Shown in pieces: positions 28,298 through 36,573 of a DNA stretch of 64,000 nucleotides. A program made the translations under genes and the position numbers. The notes under the pieces are model-generated. The model ran no database searches and was not told where the DNA came from. It saw only the letters and a list, made by a program, of their open reading frames with translations. The number at the start of each line of letters is the position of its first letter. Within the stretch, counting starts at the first letter, position 1. This DNA comes from Bacteroidota bacterium (lineage in GTDB: Bacteria; Bacteroidota; Bacteroidia; 2-12-FULL-35-15), in contig JAOQAD010000020.1 in the NCBI GenBank assembly GCA_025963775.1, positions 34,321-98,320 of the forward strand. The letters run 5' to 3'.

Positions 28298-31177
28298 TCA
28301 GCTTATTTTTTCAAGTTCCTTTTTTAATGCTTCAACAGTCTGCAGGCAGAGCTTGTTCATCTGTTCCACCTTGCTGATCATTTGCTGTGTAAGCCCGTAT
28401 CCTTGTATGTTCTTTTCAATGAACTCCAGCTGGAGGTTCAGCTCAAAGGCTCCAAGCAGCTTTGCCGGGCTTTTCATTTTATGCGCCTGCGGCCCGATCG
28501 CATTCAGCTGCTGTGCTTCGAGGAATTGGTTCATTTCCTTCACATATACCGGCATTTCCTCGATGTAGCTTTTCAGGATGTCTTTTATGTACTCGTTATC
28601 GCCTTCCGAGCGTTCCCGCAGCAGCGCGAGGTCGATCACCGGCGCTGTGCTTTTGATCACATCGAGCGGGATCGTCTTCATGATCTTATCGTACAGGTCT
28701 TCCGGGTTAAAAGGCTTCGACACATATTCGTTCATGCCCACCGAAATACATTTTTCCCTGTCGCCGATGAGTGCGGAAGCTGTCATGGCAATGATCGGGA
28801 TCTTATTTATTGGCGCCGGCATTTTTTTGCGGATGTGGCGCGTGGCTTCAAAACCATCAATTTCAGGCATGGTCACGTCCATGAGGATCAGGTCGAATTT
28901 TTTCTCGTTCAGCTTTTCAAATGCTATTTTAGCGTTGTCGGCCACATCCACTTTTGCATTCCATTTCTGCAGGGTGAGCGCGGCAACACGCTGGTTCACC
29001 TTGTTGTCGTCGATCACAAGCACCGCTATGGAATTAAGGTTCGGCTGGTTGAAATCACCCGGCTGGATGTTCAGGTCGCGCTGCTCTTTTATATTGCGCG
29101 AAAGCTTTTTGAACTGCAGCGTGAAGGAAAATGTAGAGCCTTCGTTCACCTTGCTGCTCACGGAAATAGTTCCGCCCTGCTGCTCGATCAGCTGTTTTGC
29201 GATCGTGAGCCCCAGTCCTGTACCGCCGTATTTACGGGTGGTTTGAGCGTTCACCTGCGTAAAGCTTTCGAAGATTGTGCTGAGCTTGCTTTCCTGGATC
29301 CCTATGCCGGTATCCTGCACGCTGAAAAGGATCAGCAGCTCTTTGCCGTCGTCCTTCAGCAGCTTCGCAACAATTTTCACTTCTCCTTTTTCGGTGAACT
29401 TAATGGCATTCCCCGTAAGGTTCAGCAATACCTGGTTCAGGCGCACAGGGTCGCCGATAAGCGCAGGCGGAACGGCTTCATCGATGCTGGAGATCAGGCG
29501 GATGTTCTTTTCAGTGCTGCGGTATTGGAGCGAGTACACGAGGTTTTTAAAAAGATCGGAAAGGCGGAATGCTTTTTTCTCAAAGGTCATTTTTCCGGCG
29601 TTGATCTTTGAAAGGTCGAGCAGGTCGTTGATAAGCACCAGCAGGCTGTTTGCCGATTCGTTGATCGCGCTGATGTATTCGCGCTGCTCGTTGGTAAGGG
29701 CTGTGTCTTTCAAATGATTCGTCATCCCGATGATCCCGTTCATTGGTGTCCGGATCTCGTGGCTGGTGTTGGCAAGGAACTGCTCCTGTGTTTCCTTGGC
29801 CTGCTCCGCAGCTTCTTTGGCCCTGATGATGGTCTGCTGCAATTTATTCTTTTCGCGGTAGCGCGAATAAATGATAATGAGCATGGCAAGGATGATGATG
29901 ATCCCAAGGATGAGCAGGTTGCGCTGAATGGCCTGGTTGCGGATCTTTTCATCCTGGATCTCCTGGTTCTTTTTCAGCAGCTCGATCTCCTGGTTCTTTT
30001 TTTCAAACTCAAGGTCGGTCTGCAGCCGCGCAATTTTGATCGCGGTGTTCTCGTTGATCAGGCTGTCTTTATAGGCTGTGTAGAGCCTGTGATATTCAAG
30101 CGAGCGCTGGTAATCTTTTTTTGCAGCATAGATGTTCGACAACAGCTCGTAGCTATCACGCAGGTAAGAAGCATGTCCCTGCTTCTTGGAAAATTCGGTT
30201 CCCTTCAATACATTTTCAATGGCCTGGTCATAGCTCTTCATCAGGAAATGCGCCTGTGCAATATAGGTGTAGGTATTCTGGAGCCAGTTCTTATCGCCCA
30301 GCTTTTCATAGCGGTGGAGCGCCTCTTCGTAAAAGTGGATCGCTTTGAGCGGCTGTCCGAGGTTCTTGTAAGTATCGCCGATATTAAGGTTGTTGATCGC
30401 TTCGAGAGAAGCGAATTTTTTTTCGCGTGAAAGCCTCAGTCCGCGCAGCGAGTTATCAAGCGACTGGAAAAAATAAACTTTGTTCCCCGTTACCTTGCCG
30501 AGTATGTTGTAAGCATCTGCAAGGTTCACATAGGTATTGATGATCTTTTTTTCGTCGTGTGCCCGGGTCGCGGCGCCAAATGCTTTTGCATAGATCGCGA
30601 TCGCCTTAAAGAAATAAGAAGTATCGTTGTTTGCATTTCCAATGTCCATGTTCCTGTTGGCAATGCGGTTCAGCATGTTGATGCAGTTTTCCGTATCACG
30701 TTCCTTCAGGAAAAGCTGCAGTGCTTTTTCGTAATTGCTGATGGCTTTCTCATTGTTCTTCAGCGTGGAGTACACATCGCCGATGTAGTAATAGCATTTG
30801 GCAATGGCGGGCTCATCGCTGCTTTGTTCTGAAAGCAGGAGTGCCGTTTTTAATTTGATCAGTGCATCGGCATACCGCCCCTGGTTGTTGTCGATATTGG
30901 CAAGCGCAGTGATCCCGGTGACCTGCCCGTGCATATAATCCAGCTTCTCGGAAAGGGCAACAGCACGGTTGGCGTATTCGCTGGCTTTTTTAATATCATA
31001 GTTCAGGTAGTTAAAAGCCACTTGCGACAGGGCATCCGCTATAGTGGTGCTTTCAGCGGAAGCAGAAATAACATGAAGCAGGGAATCGATCGTTGCATTC
31101 TTCTGCGCCATTCCTTTTGTAAGGATCGTGAAGAAAGCAAAGAGGATAAGGATACTATTTCTGAAGCGGTTCGGCAT
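28298..31177 (-). CDS. TPR-containing hybrid histidine kinase with receiver and HPt domains
   Basis: 959 residues. Signal peptide (MPNRFRNSILILFAFFTIL), about eight TPR units in the periplasm (roughly 30-390), a coiled coil, a membrane helix (LLILGIIIILAMLIIIYS, near 425), HisKA with H473 (ANTSHEIRTPMNG), HATPase (NLTGNAIKFTEKG, DTGIGI, GTGLGLTI), a receiver with D767 (LILMDVTMP) and an HPt domain with H899 (AHKMKSPAKLLG). The full phosphorelay up to HPt is in one chain; the final response regulator is not nearby. First gene of a leftward operon with an exported protein, a HIT protein and perhaps a lipoprotein. Confidence 0.92.
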   Translation of the reverse strand: MPNRFRNSILILFAFFTILTKGMAQKNATIDSLLHVISASAESTTIADALSQVAFNYLNYDIKKASEYANRAVALSEKLDYMHGQVTGITALANIDNNQGRYADALIKLKTALLLSEQSSDEPAIAKCYYYIGDVYSTLKNNEKAISNYEKALQLFLKERDTENCINMLNRIANRNMDIGNANNDTSYFFKAIAIYAKAFGAATRAHDEKKIINTYVNLADAYNILGKVTGNKVYFFQSLDNSLRGLRLSREKKFASLEAINNLNIGDTYKNLGQPLKAIHFYEEALHRYEKLGDKNWLQNTYTYIAQAHFLMKSYDQAIENVLKGTEFSKKQGHASYLRDSYELLSNIYAAKKDYQRSLEYHRLYTAYKDSLINENTAIKIARLQTDLEFEKKNQEIELLKKNQEIQDEKIRNQAIQRNLLILGIIIILAMLIIIYSRYREKNKLQQTIIRAKEAAEQAKETQEQFLANTSHEIRTPMNGIIGMTNHLKDTALTNEQREYISAINESANSLLVLINDLLDLSKINAGKMTFEKKAFRLSDLFKNLVYSLQYRSTEKNIRLISSIDEAVPPALIGDPVRLNQVLLNLTGNAIKFTEKGEVKIVAKLLKDDGKELLILFSVQDTGIGIQESKLSTIFESFTQVNAQTTRKYGGTGLGLTIAKQLIEQQGGTISVSSKVNEGSTFSFTLQFKKLSRNIKEQRDLNIQPGDFNQPNLNSIAVLVIDDNKVNQRVAALTLQKWNAKVDVADNAKIAFEKLNEKKFDLILMDVTMPEIDGFEATRHIRKKMPAPINKIPIIAMTASALIGDREKCISVGMNEYVSKPFNPEDLYDKIMKTIPLDVIKSTAPVIDLALLRERSEGDNEYIKDILKSYIEEMPVYVKEMNQFLEAQQLNAIGPQAHKMKSPAKLLGAFELNLQLEFIEKNIQGYGLTQQMISKVEQMNKLCLQTVEALKKELEKIS

Positions 31178-31260
31178 GTCTGAAAGCAGCAGCTAAATTA
31201 GTGTAAATTGCCCGGAAAAACATGGTAAAGCGCCACAGATTCACGGATTTTTTAAAGCAA

Positions 31261-31290
31261 AGATCCCGGTCCATAATTGAACCGGGATCT
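31261..31290 (-). terminator. Hairpin downstream of hppD
   Basis: Perfect 10-base stem AGATCCCGGT / ACCGGGATCT with a 10-base loop; leftward it is followed by TTTGCTTT. Likely ends the hppD transcript. Confidence 0.6.
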
Positions 31291-31308
31291 TAATATCTTA
31301 GCACTATA

Positions 31309-31360
31309 CGTCATTGCCAATTGTTATGAGATTGCTTCGGGCGAAGCCCTCGCAATGACG
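31309..31360. repeat. Dispersed palindromic repeat (CGTCATTGC family)
   Basis: Outer arms CGTCATTGC and GCAATGACG, inner stem GCTTCGGGCGAAGC. Just right of it AATTGCCAACTG occurs twice (31366-31395 region). Lies in the 3' region of hppD. Confidence 0.7.
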
Positions 31361-31395
31361 TTTCATAATTGCCAACTGCTACAATTGCCAACTGA

Positions 31396-32556
31396 TTACA
31401 ACGTTCCTCTTTTCGCCTGCTCTCTCTCGATGGATTCGAACAATGCCTTAAAATTGCCGGCGCCAAATCCTTTGGCACCCATTCGCTGGATGATCTCAAA
31501 AAACAATGTAGGGCGGTCTTCAACCGGTTTGGTGAAGATCTGGAGTAAATAGCCGTCTTCATCTGCATCCACAAGAATGGATAGTTCCTGCAGCTTGGAG
31601 ATGTCCTCCTTCATAATGCTCATGTGCGAACCCAGCCTGTTCGGAATATCATCATAGTAAGCCTGTGGAGGCGGAGGAAGGAATTCCACTCCGCGTGACC
31701 TCAGCGCTGTTACTGTTTGAATGATATCATCTGTGGCCACTGCTAAATGCTGCACGCCCGGGCCCTCATAAAAATCAATGTATTCTTCGATCTGTGATTT
31801 TTTCTTTCCTTCTGCCGGTTCGTTGATCGGGAATTTGATCCTTCCATTCCCGTTGCTCATTACCTTGCTCATCAGGGCCGAATATTCCGTATTGATCTGT
31901 TTATCATCAAATGATAAAAAGTTCACAAAGCCCATTACTTCCTCATACCATTTTACTGTTGCATTCATTTCATTCCAGCCTACATTTCCTACCATGTGGT
32001 CAATGAATTTCAAGCCGGTGGAAGCAGGATTGTAATCCGATTTCCATTCGCGGTAACCGGGTAAAAAGGTTCCTTTGTAGTTCTTGCGTTCCACAAACAT
32101 GTGAACAGTTTCTCCGTAAGTGTAGATCCCGGCACGCACCACTTCACCATTTTCATCCTTTTCAACAGTGGGTTCCATAAATGATTTTGCACCACGCTTT
32201 GTAGTTTCTTCCCACGATTTACGCGCATCTTCCACCCACAGTGCAATGACCTTAACACCGTCGCCATGTTTTACAATATGGTCATTGATCGGGGACTTTG
32301 AATTTAAAGGAGTTGTTAATACAATGCGGATCTTGTCCTGCTTCAATACATACGATGCATAATCGCGGCAGCCTGTTTCAAGACCTTTGTATGCGTACGA
32401 CTGAAAGCCGAATGCTGTTTTGTAATAGTGTGCGGCCTGCTTTGCATTGCCCACATAAAATTCCACGTAATCGGTTCCCAGCAATGGAAGGAAATCCTGT
32501 GCGCCTTCAAAGATCTTTTCTAAACCGTACTCTACATTTTTTATTTCTTTGCTCAT
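31396..32556 (-). CDS. hppD: 4-hydroxyphenylpyruvate dioxygenase
   Basis: Converts 4-hydroxyphenylpyruvate to homogentisate, the second step of tyrosine breakdown. 386 residues with two VOC-fold halves. The iron ligands are in the C-terminal half: H187 (FIDHMVGNV), H270 (VQHLAVATDD) and E354 (LFFEIIQRMG), and the C-terminal lid (GFGAGNFKALFESIE) is complete. It lies 141 bases downstream of hmgA, whose product removes homogentisate, and probably shares its promoter. The gap contains a piece of dispersed repeat. Fumarylacetoacetase and maleylacetoacetate isomerase are not in the window. Confidence 0.96.
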   Translation of the reverse strand: MSKEIKNVEYGLEKIFEGAQDFLPLLGTDYVEFYVGNAKQAAHYYKTAFGFQSYAYKGLETGCRDYASYVLKQDKIRIVLTTPLNSKSPINDHIVKHGDGVKVIALWVEDARKSWEETTKRGAKSFMEPTVEKDENGEVVRAGIYTYGETVHMFVERKNYKGTFLPGYREWKSDYNPASTGLKFIDHMVGNVGWNEMNATVKWYEEVMGFVNFLSFDDKQINTEYSALMSKVMSNGNGRIKFPINEPAEGKKKSQIEEYIDFYEGPGVQHLAVATDDIIQTVTALRSRGVEFLPPPPQAYYDDIPNRLGSHMSIMKEDISKLQELSILVDADEDGYLLQIFTKPVEDRPTLFFEIIQRMGAKGFGAGNFKALFESIEREQAKRGTL

Positions 32557-32643
32557 GATATTAAAATTGAAAATTATAAATTGATTTTTTGTTTATTGCT
32601 TATGATCATTTTTGTTTATCAAAACCTTCGTCACATAGTAAAA

Positions 32644-32673
32644 AGATTCCTCCGCTTCGGTCGGAATGACAAT
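32644..32673. repeat. Short dispersed repeat between hppD and hmgA
   Basis: AGATTCCTCCGCTTCGGTCGGAATGACA resembles the right block of the repeat at 7829-7985. It may be a fragment of the same family. Confidence 0.45.
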
Positions 32674-32697
32674 CATCTCCGGACTCCAAGCTCCCGG

Positions 32698-33855
32698 CTA
32701 TTCCAGCCAGCTCCTGTAATATTTTCCATCATCGATCGCCATTGCATCTTCAGTCACCATCAGCGGCTTGAACGTATCCACCATCACTGCCAGCTCCTGC
32801 GTTACTGTTTGCCCGATGCTGCGTTCCATTGCTCCCGGTGCCGGCCCGTGCGGAATTCCTTTCGGGTGCAGCGTGATATGTCCCTGCTCGATGTTGTTCC
32901 TGCTCATGAAATCGCCATCCACATAATACAATACTTCATCACTGTCAATGTTGCTGTGATTGTATGGCGCCGGGATTGATTTCGGGTGATAATCGTACAG
33001 TCGCGGACAGAAAGAGCAGACAACAAAAGTGCTTGTTTCAAAGGTTTGGTGCACCGGTGGCGGCTGGTGCACACGCCCGGTGATCGGCTCGAAATTATGG
33101 ATGCTGAAGCCATACGGGAAATTGTAGCCGTCCCAGCCCACAACATCAAAAGGATGTGTTGCATAAATAAATTCATGCATCATTCCCTGCTTCTTGATCT
33201 TGATCATGAAATCGCCTTTTTCATCAAATGTTTCCAGCTCCGAAGGCAGTTTAAAATCGCGCTCGCAGAATGGTGAATGTTCCAGAAGCTGCCCGGAATC
33301 ATTTTTGTAGCGTCTTGGTGTATAAAAAGGAGAAAAGGATTCAACGTAAAAAATCCGGTTGTCGGTGGTTTCGAAATCGATCTGGTAGATCATGCCGCGC
33401 GGGATGATAAGGTAATCGCCGTACTCAAAAGGAATGTTGCCCATGAATGTGCGAAGCGTGCCTTTTCCTTTGTGAATAAAGAGCAATTCATCAGCGTCTG
33501 CATTCTTGTAAAAATAATCCCGCAATGACTTTTGCGGCGCTGCAAGCCCGATAGTGCAATCCGAATTCACCAGCATCGGCTTGCGGCTGTCGAGGAAATC
33601 GGCTGCCGGCTTCACCTGGAAGCCTTTCAGCAATAGCGCTTTGATGTTCTTTTCGACTGCGATCTTCGGGCTGACGTTGTACGACTTCAGGATCTCCTTC
33701 ACCTGTGTAGGGCGGTGTGTATGATACAGCAAAGAGGAGTGCCCGTGAAAGCCTTCCGTTCCGAAAAGCTGCTCGTAATACAGGCCGCCTTTTGGCTTTT
33801 CAAATTGTGTGTGTCGCTTTTGAGGGAATGATCCCAGTTTATGGTAGACAGGCAT
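32698..33855 (-). CDS. hmgA: Homogentisate 1,2-dioxygenase
   Basis: Opens the ring of homogentisate to maleylacetoacetate in tyrosine catabolism. 385 residues; this is the shorter form common in Bacteroidota, against about 430-445 in proteobacteria and animals. Cupin-type motifs carry the iron ligands: HQPPPVHQTFET, PYNHSNIDSDEVLYY and HPKGIPHGPAPG. A Bacteroidota promoter lies about 165 bases upstream, with a 21-codon ORF and two hairpins in between. hppD follows in the same direction. Confidence 0.93.
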   Translation of the reverse strand: MPVYHKLGSFPQKRHTQFEKPKGGLYYEQLFGTEGFHGHSSLLYHTHRPTQVKEILKSYNVSPKIAVEKNIKALLLKGFQVKPAADFLDSRKPMLVNSDCTIGLAAPQKSLRDYFYKNADADELLFIHKGKGTLRTFMGNIPFEYGDYLIIPRGMIYQIDFETTDNRIFYVESFSPFYTPRRYKNDSGQLLEHSPFCERDFKLPSELETFDEKGDFMIKIKKQGMMHEFIYATHPFDVVGWDGYNFPYGFSIHNFEPITGRVHQPPPVHQTFETSTFVVCSFCPRLYDYHPKSIPAPYNHSNIDSDEVLYYVDGDFMSRNNIEQGHITLHPKGIPHGPAPGAMERSIGQTVTQELAVMVDTFKPLMVTEDAMAIDDGKYYRSWLE

Positions 33856-33947
33856 TTTTTCAGGAATTAAGAAATTGAAGATTGAAAAAACTTGGAGGGC
33901 TGCTTTTCTTGCAGCATTGCTCTCCCGGAAAGGAGAGGATGCAGGTA

Positions 33948-34013
33948 TTATTCAGGATTGCGTTTGGTCACCTGCTTAATATCAATAACGAAAGACTTTG
34001 AGGTTGTCTTCAT
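33948..34013 (-). CDS. Possible 21-residue leader peptide upstream of hmgA
   Basis: An ATG at 34013 lies five bases after the TAAATTTG box, so it would be at the 5' end of the mRNA. The frame reads MKTTSKSFVIDIKQVTKRNP and one more residue before TAA. Between its stop and hmgA there are two hairpins (33920-33937 with CTCTCC/GGAGAG; 33899-33915 with GCTGC/GCAGC) and a T run at 33885-33890. It contains no Tyr and one Phe, so classical Tyr-codon attenuation is not indicated. No homologue recognised. Confidence 0.4.
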   Translation of the reverse strand: MKTTSKSFVIDIKQVTKRNPE

Positions 34014-34018
34014 AAGCA

Positions 34019-34050
34019 CAAATTTAAGCATTTAAGCTCCAAAAACCAAA
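34019..34050 (-). promoter_or_regulatory. Promoter of hmgA-hppD
   Basis: Reading leftward: TTTG (34050-34047), exactly 20 bases, TAAATTTG (34026-34019). This matches the Bacteroidota housekeeping consensus in every fixed position. The start of transcription is expected near 34013. Confidence 0.75.
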
Positions 34051-34108
34051 CTTCCCCTGTAATTTCCGGGCAGGTCGAAAAATCCGCAGAAGGCTGCATA
34101 TATATTGG

Positions 34109-34116
34109 TAATTTTG
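34109..34116 (+). promoter_or_regulatory. -7 box (TAATTTTG) four bases before the TatD ATG
   Basis: TAATTTTG, CAGC, ATG. It predicts a leaderless transcript. No -33 TTTG at the expected distance. Confidence 0.5.
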
Positions 34117-34120
34117 CAGC

Positions 34121-34891
34121 ATGATCCTTACTGATACACATACACACCTGTATTCCAAAGAATTTGATGCCGACAGGGCTGCACTGATCGAAAAGGCAAT
34201 GGCCGCAGGCGTTACACGCTTTTTTTTACCGAATGTCGACAGCGAATCCATTCCCGGCATGTTCCAGGTGGAAAAGCAATATCCTGCCAATTGCTTCCCG
34301 ATGATGGGGCTTCATCCCTGTTCGGTAAACCAAACTTACCAGCAGGAATTAAGCGTGGTGGAACACTGGCTTGCGAAGAGAAAATTCACAGCCATCGGTG
34401 AGATCGGGATCGACCTGTATTGGGACAAAACGTATTTCGAGCAGCAGCAGGATGCCTTCAGGACGCAGATCCAGTGGGCAAAAAAGTATGGCCTGCCGTA
34501 TGTGATCCATTCGCGGAATGCCTTTGATGAAACAATGGAGATCGTCAGTGAATTCAAAAATGATAACATCAAAGCCATCTTTCATTGTTTCAGCGGAAAT
34601 GTGGAGCAGGCAGAGCAGGTGATCGCTGCAGGTAACTTTAAGCTGGGCATCGGTGGTGTGGTTACCTTTAAAAATTCGGGGCTCGATAAAGTGGTGGAGG
34701 CCATTGATATGAAACACCTCGTGCTTGAAACAGATGCGCCCTATCTTGCACCAATGCCTTATCGCGGTAAGCGCAACGAGCCGGATTACCTTGTGCTTGT
34801 CGCGAAAAAAATAGCGGAGATCAAGAAGATCAGCCTTAAAGAAGTAGCGGCCATCACGACACAAAATTCAATCGATGTTTTTGGAATGTAA
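34121..34891 (+). CDS. TatD family metal-dependent deoxyribonuclease
   Basis: 256 residues. Amidohydrolase TIM-barrel metal motifs: THTHLYS near residue 6, GEIGIDLYW near 92 (Glu ligand), VIHSRNA near 127 (His ligand), IFHCFSGN near 152 and LETDAPYLAP near 203 (Asp ligand). The family cleaves DNA from 3' ends and acts in repair or quality control; the cytoplasm is expected. Very short predicted 5' leader. Opposite in direction to the hmgA unit. Confidence 0.93.
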   Translation: MILTDTHTHLYSKEFDADRAALIEKAMAAGVTRFFLPNVDSESIPGMFQVEKQYPANCFPMMGLHPCSVNQTYQQELSVVEHWLAKRKFTAIGEIGIDLYWDKTYFEQQQDAFRTQIQWAKKYGLPYVIHSRNAFDETMEIVSEFKNDNIKAIFHCFSGNVEQAEQVIAAGNFKLGIGGVVTFKNSGLDKVVEAIDMKHLVLETDAPYLAPMPYRGKRNEPDYLVLVAKKIAEIKKISLKEVAAITTQNSIDVFGM

Positions 34892-34914
34892 CTGTGATCA
34901 TAAGGCAAGCAGCG

Positions 34915-34948
34915 CCCATTCCCCTCTTGAGAGGGGCAAGGGGTGTGT
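34915..34948. repeat. Left 34-base inverted repeat of the DUF559 unit
   Basis: Begins CCCATTCCCCTCTTGAGAGG and ends AAGGGGTGTGT. Its reverse complement matches 35357-35390 at 32 of 34 positions. It contains a small palindrome, CCCCTCTTGAGAGGGG. Confidence 0.85.
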
Positions 34949-34985
34949 AAACAAAGAAAAGCAACTTTATCGTTTATAAAAATCT

Positions 34986-35423
34986 ATGAAACGAAGGATA
35001 ATTCCATACAATCCGAAATTAAAAGAATTGGCAAGGGATCTTAGAAATAATAGTACTTTAGGAGAAGTGATCCTGTGGAAAAAGCTGAAAGGAAAACAAT
35101 TGTATGGTTATGATTTTCACAGGCAAAAACCATTGCTGGAATACATCGTGGATTTTTATTGCGCAGAGCTTAATTTAGTTATTGAGATCGATGGTAAATA
35201 CCATGAACAGGAAAACTTTTATTCCAAAGATGTTCTCCGGCAAAAGAACATGGAGCAGTATGATCTACATTTTCTGCGATTCACAGAAAAAGAAATACGC
35301 ACGCAGCTATTGAATGTATTGGGGGCAATTGAGCTGTACGTAGAAGAATATAAAAAACACACCCCTAACCCCTCTCAAGAGGGGAATGGGACAGTGCTCA
35401 AAGCAAAAGAAGTAACACCATAA
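34986..35423 (+). CDS. DUF559 endonuclease-like protein
   Basis: 145 residues of the DUF559 family (restriction endonuclease-like fold). Features: NSTLGEVILWKKLKG near the start, GYDFHRQKPLLEYIVDFYC and LVIEIDGKYHEQ in the middle, which hold the D...E-D catalytic pattern of that fold, and FLRFTEKEI further on. The C-terminal 25 residues are not family sequence: they are read from the right inverted repeat (HTPNPSQEGNG) and from the duplicated leader of ansA. Function unproven; the family is often found as a single short gene hitch-hiking between unrelated genes. Confidence 0.88.
   Translation: MKRRIIPYNPKLKELARDLRNNSTLGEVILWKKLKGKQLYGYDFHRQKPLLEYIVDFYCAELNLVIEIDGKYHEQENFYSKDVLRQKNMEQYDLHFLRFTEKEIRTQLLNVLGAIELYVEEYKKHTPNPSQEGNGTVLKAKEVTP
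35357..35390. repeat. Right 34-base inverted repeat of the DUF559 unit
   Basis: Begins ACACACCCCTAACCCCTCTC and ends AAGAGGGGAATGGG; inverted partner of 34915-34948. It lies inside the 3' end of the DUF559 frame. Confidence 0.85.
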
Positions 35424-35570
35424 AACATTTGACTTCGTATAATGAAATCCAAAGCACTGCTCATTTACACAAGCTCAAGGGGAATGCGACAGTGCTCAAA
35501 GAAAAGGAAGTAACACCATAAAACATTTTTGTATCGTATAATGAAATCCAAAGTACTACTCATCTACACA
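35374..35570 (+). repeat. Tandem duplication of the ansA leader and first codons
   Basis: Copy A (35374-35471) and copy B (35474-35570) are offset by about 100 bases. Both contain GACAGTGCTCAAAG, AAGTAACACCATAAAACATT and TCGTATAATGAAATCCAAAG, and end in TACACA. Copy B runs on into the intact ansA gene; copy A stops after ten codons. Confidence 0.85.
35442..35513 (+). pseudogene. Truncated duplicate of the ansA start
   Basis: The ATG at 35442 opens MKSKALLIYT, the same as the ansA start but for one residue (A for V), then runs into duplicated non-coding sequence and stops at 35513, 27 bases before the real ansA ATG. If translated it would act as an upstream ORF of 23 codons. Confidence 0.7.
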
Positions 35571-36563
35571 GGCGGAACCATCGGCATGATGCAGGATGCA
35601 AAAACAGGCCAGCTGAAGCCGTTTGATTTTAAGCACCTCACAGAGCAGATCCCTGAGCTGAATAAATTTGATGTGGAGCTTTCCGCGATCTCATTCAGCA
35701 AGCCCATCGATTCAAGCGATATGAGCCCTGCGGTATGGATCGAAATGGCGGAAGCCATCAAAAAGAATTACGATAAATACGATGGCTTTGTGATCCTTCA
35801 CGGAAGTGATACCATGTCGTTCACGGCCTCTGCATTAAGCTTTATGCTGGAGAACTTAAGTAAGCCCGTGATCCTCACGGGTTCGCAGCTCCCGATCGGG
35901 ACGATCCGCACCGATGGCAAGGAAAATTTAATTACTGCCATTGAAATTGCTGCGGCCAAAGAGAAAGGAAAGCCCATTGTTTCAGAGGTCTGCATTTATT
36001 TTGAATACCAGCTGTACCGCGGCAACCGCACCCATAAATACAATGCAGAGCATTTCCAGGCTTTTCAGTCGCCCAACTACCCGATCCTTGCAGAAGCAGG
36101 CGTACACCTGAAATACAACCGCGCTGCACTTATGAAGCCCGGGACAAAAAAATTGAATGTGCAAACGAAGCTGGATCACAACATCGCCATCCTGAAAATG
36201 TATCCGGGAATATCAGAAAATGTTGTGGATGCTGTTCTGAAAACAAAAAATTTAAAAGCGCTCATCCTCGAAACATTCGGCGCAGGAAATGCTACTACGC
36301 AGCAGTGGTTTACGGGCAGCTTAAAAAAAGCGGTCACCGGCGGGCTCGTGATCCTGAATGTAACGCAGTGCAATGCCGGAAAAGTGGAGCAGGGGAAATA
36401 TGCGACCAGCGCCGCATTTAAAAAGATGGGCGTGATCGGCGGCTCCGATATCACTACTGAAGCAGCTGTTGCAAAGCTGATGTATGTGCTCGGAACAGCA
36501 AAAGGAAAAAAAGAAATTGAAAAAATGCTGCAAAGCGATTTGCGCGGCGAAATGAGTATTTGA
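35541..36563 (+). CDS. ansA: Type I L-asparaginase
   Basis: Hydrolyses asparagine to aspartate and ammonia. 340 residues from ATG 35541 (the frame opens four codons earlier, but the duplicated copy confirms MKSK as the start). Catalytic threonines lie in TGGTIGM (T13) and HGSDTMSFTASAL (near residue 90); the type I signature ILTGSQLPIGTIRTDGKENL follows. No signal peptide, so cytoplasmic. The T9SS gene starts 10 bases after the stop. Confidence 0.94.
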   Translation: MKSKVLLIYTGGTIGMMQDAKTGQLKPFDFKHLTEQIPELNKFDVELSAISFSKPIDSSDMSPAVWIEMAEAIKKNYDKYDGFVILHGSDTMSFTASALSFMLENLSKPVILTGSQLPIGTIRTDGKENLITAIEIAAAKEKGKPIVSEVCIYFEYQLYRGNRTHKYNAEHFQAFQSPNYPILAEAGVHLKYNRAALMKPGTKKLNVQTKLDHNIAILKMYPGISENVVDAVLKTKNLKALILETFGAGNATTQQWFTGSLKKAVTGGLVILNVTQCNAGKVEQGKYATSAAFKKMGVIGGSDITTEAAVAKLMYVLGTAKGKKEIEKMLQSDLRGEMSI

Positions 36564-36573
36564 TCCGGACACC

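Noticed and set aside
28382..29611. 409-codon frame opposite the hybrid kinase
   Set aside because: Antisense to conserved HisKA, HATPase and receiver motifs; its length comes from codon bias of the real gene.
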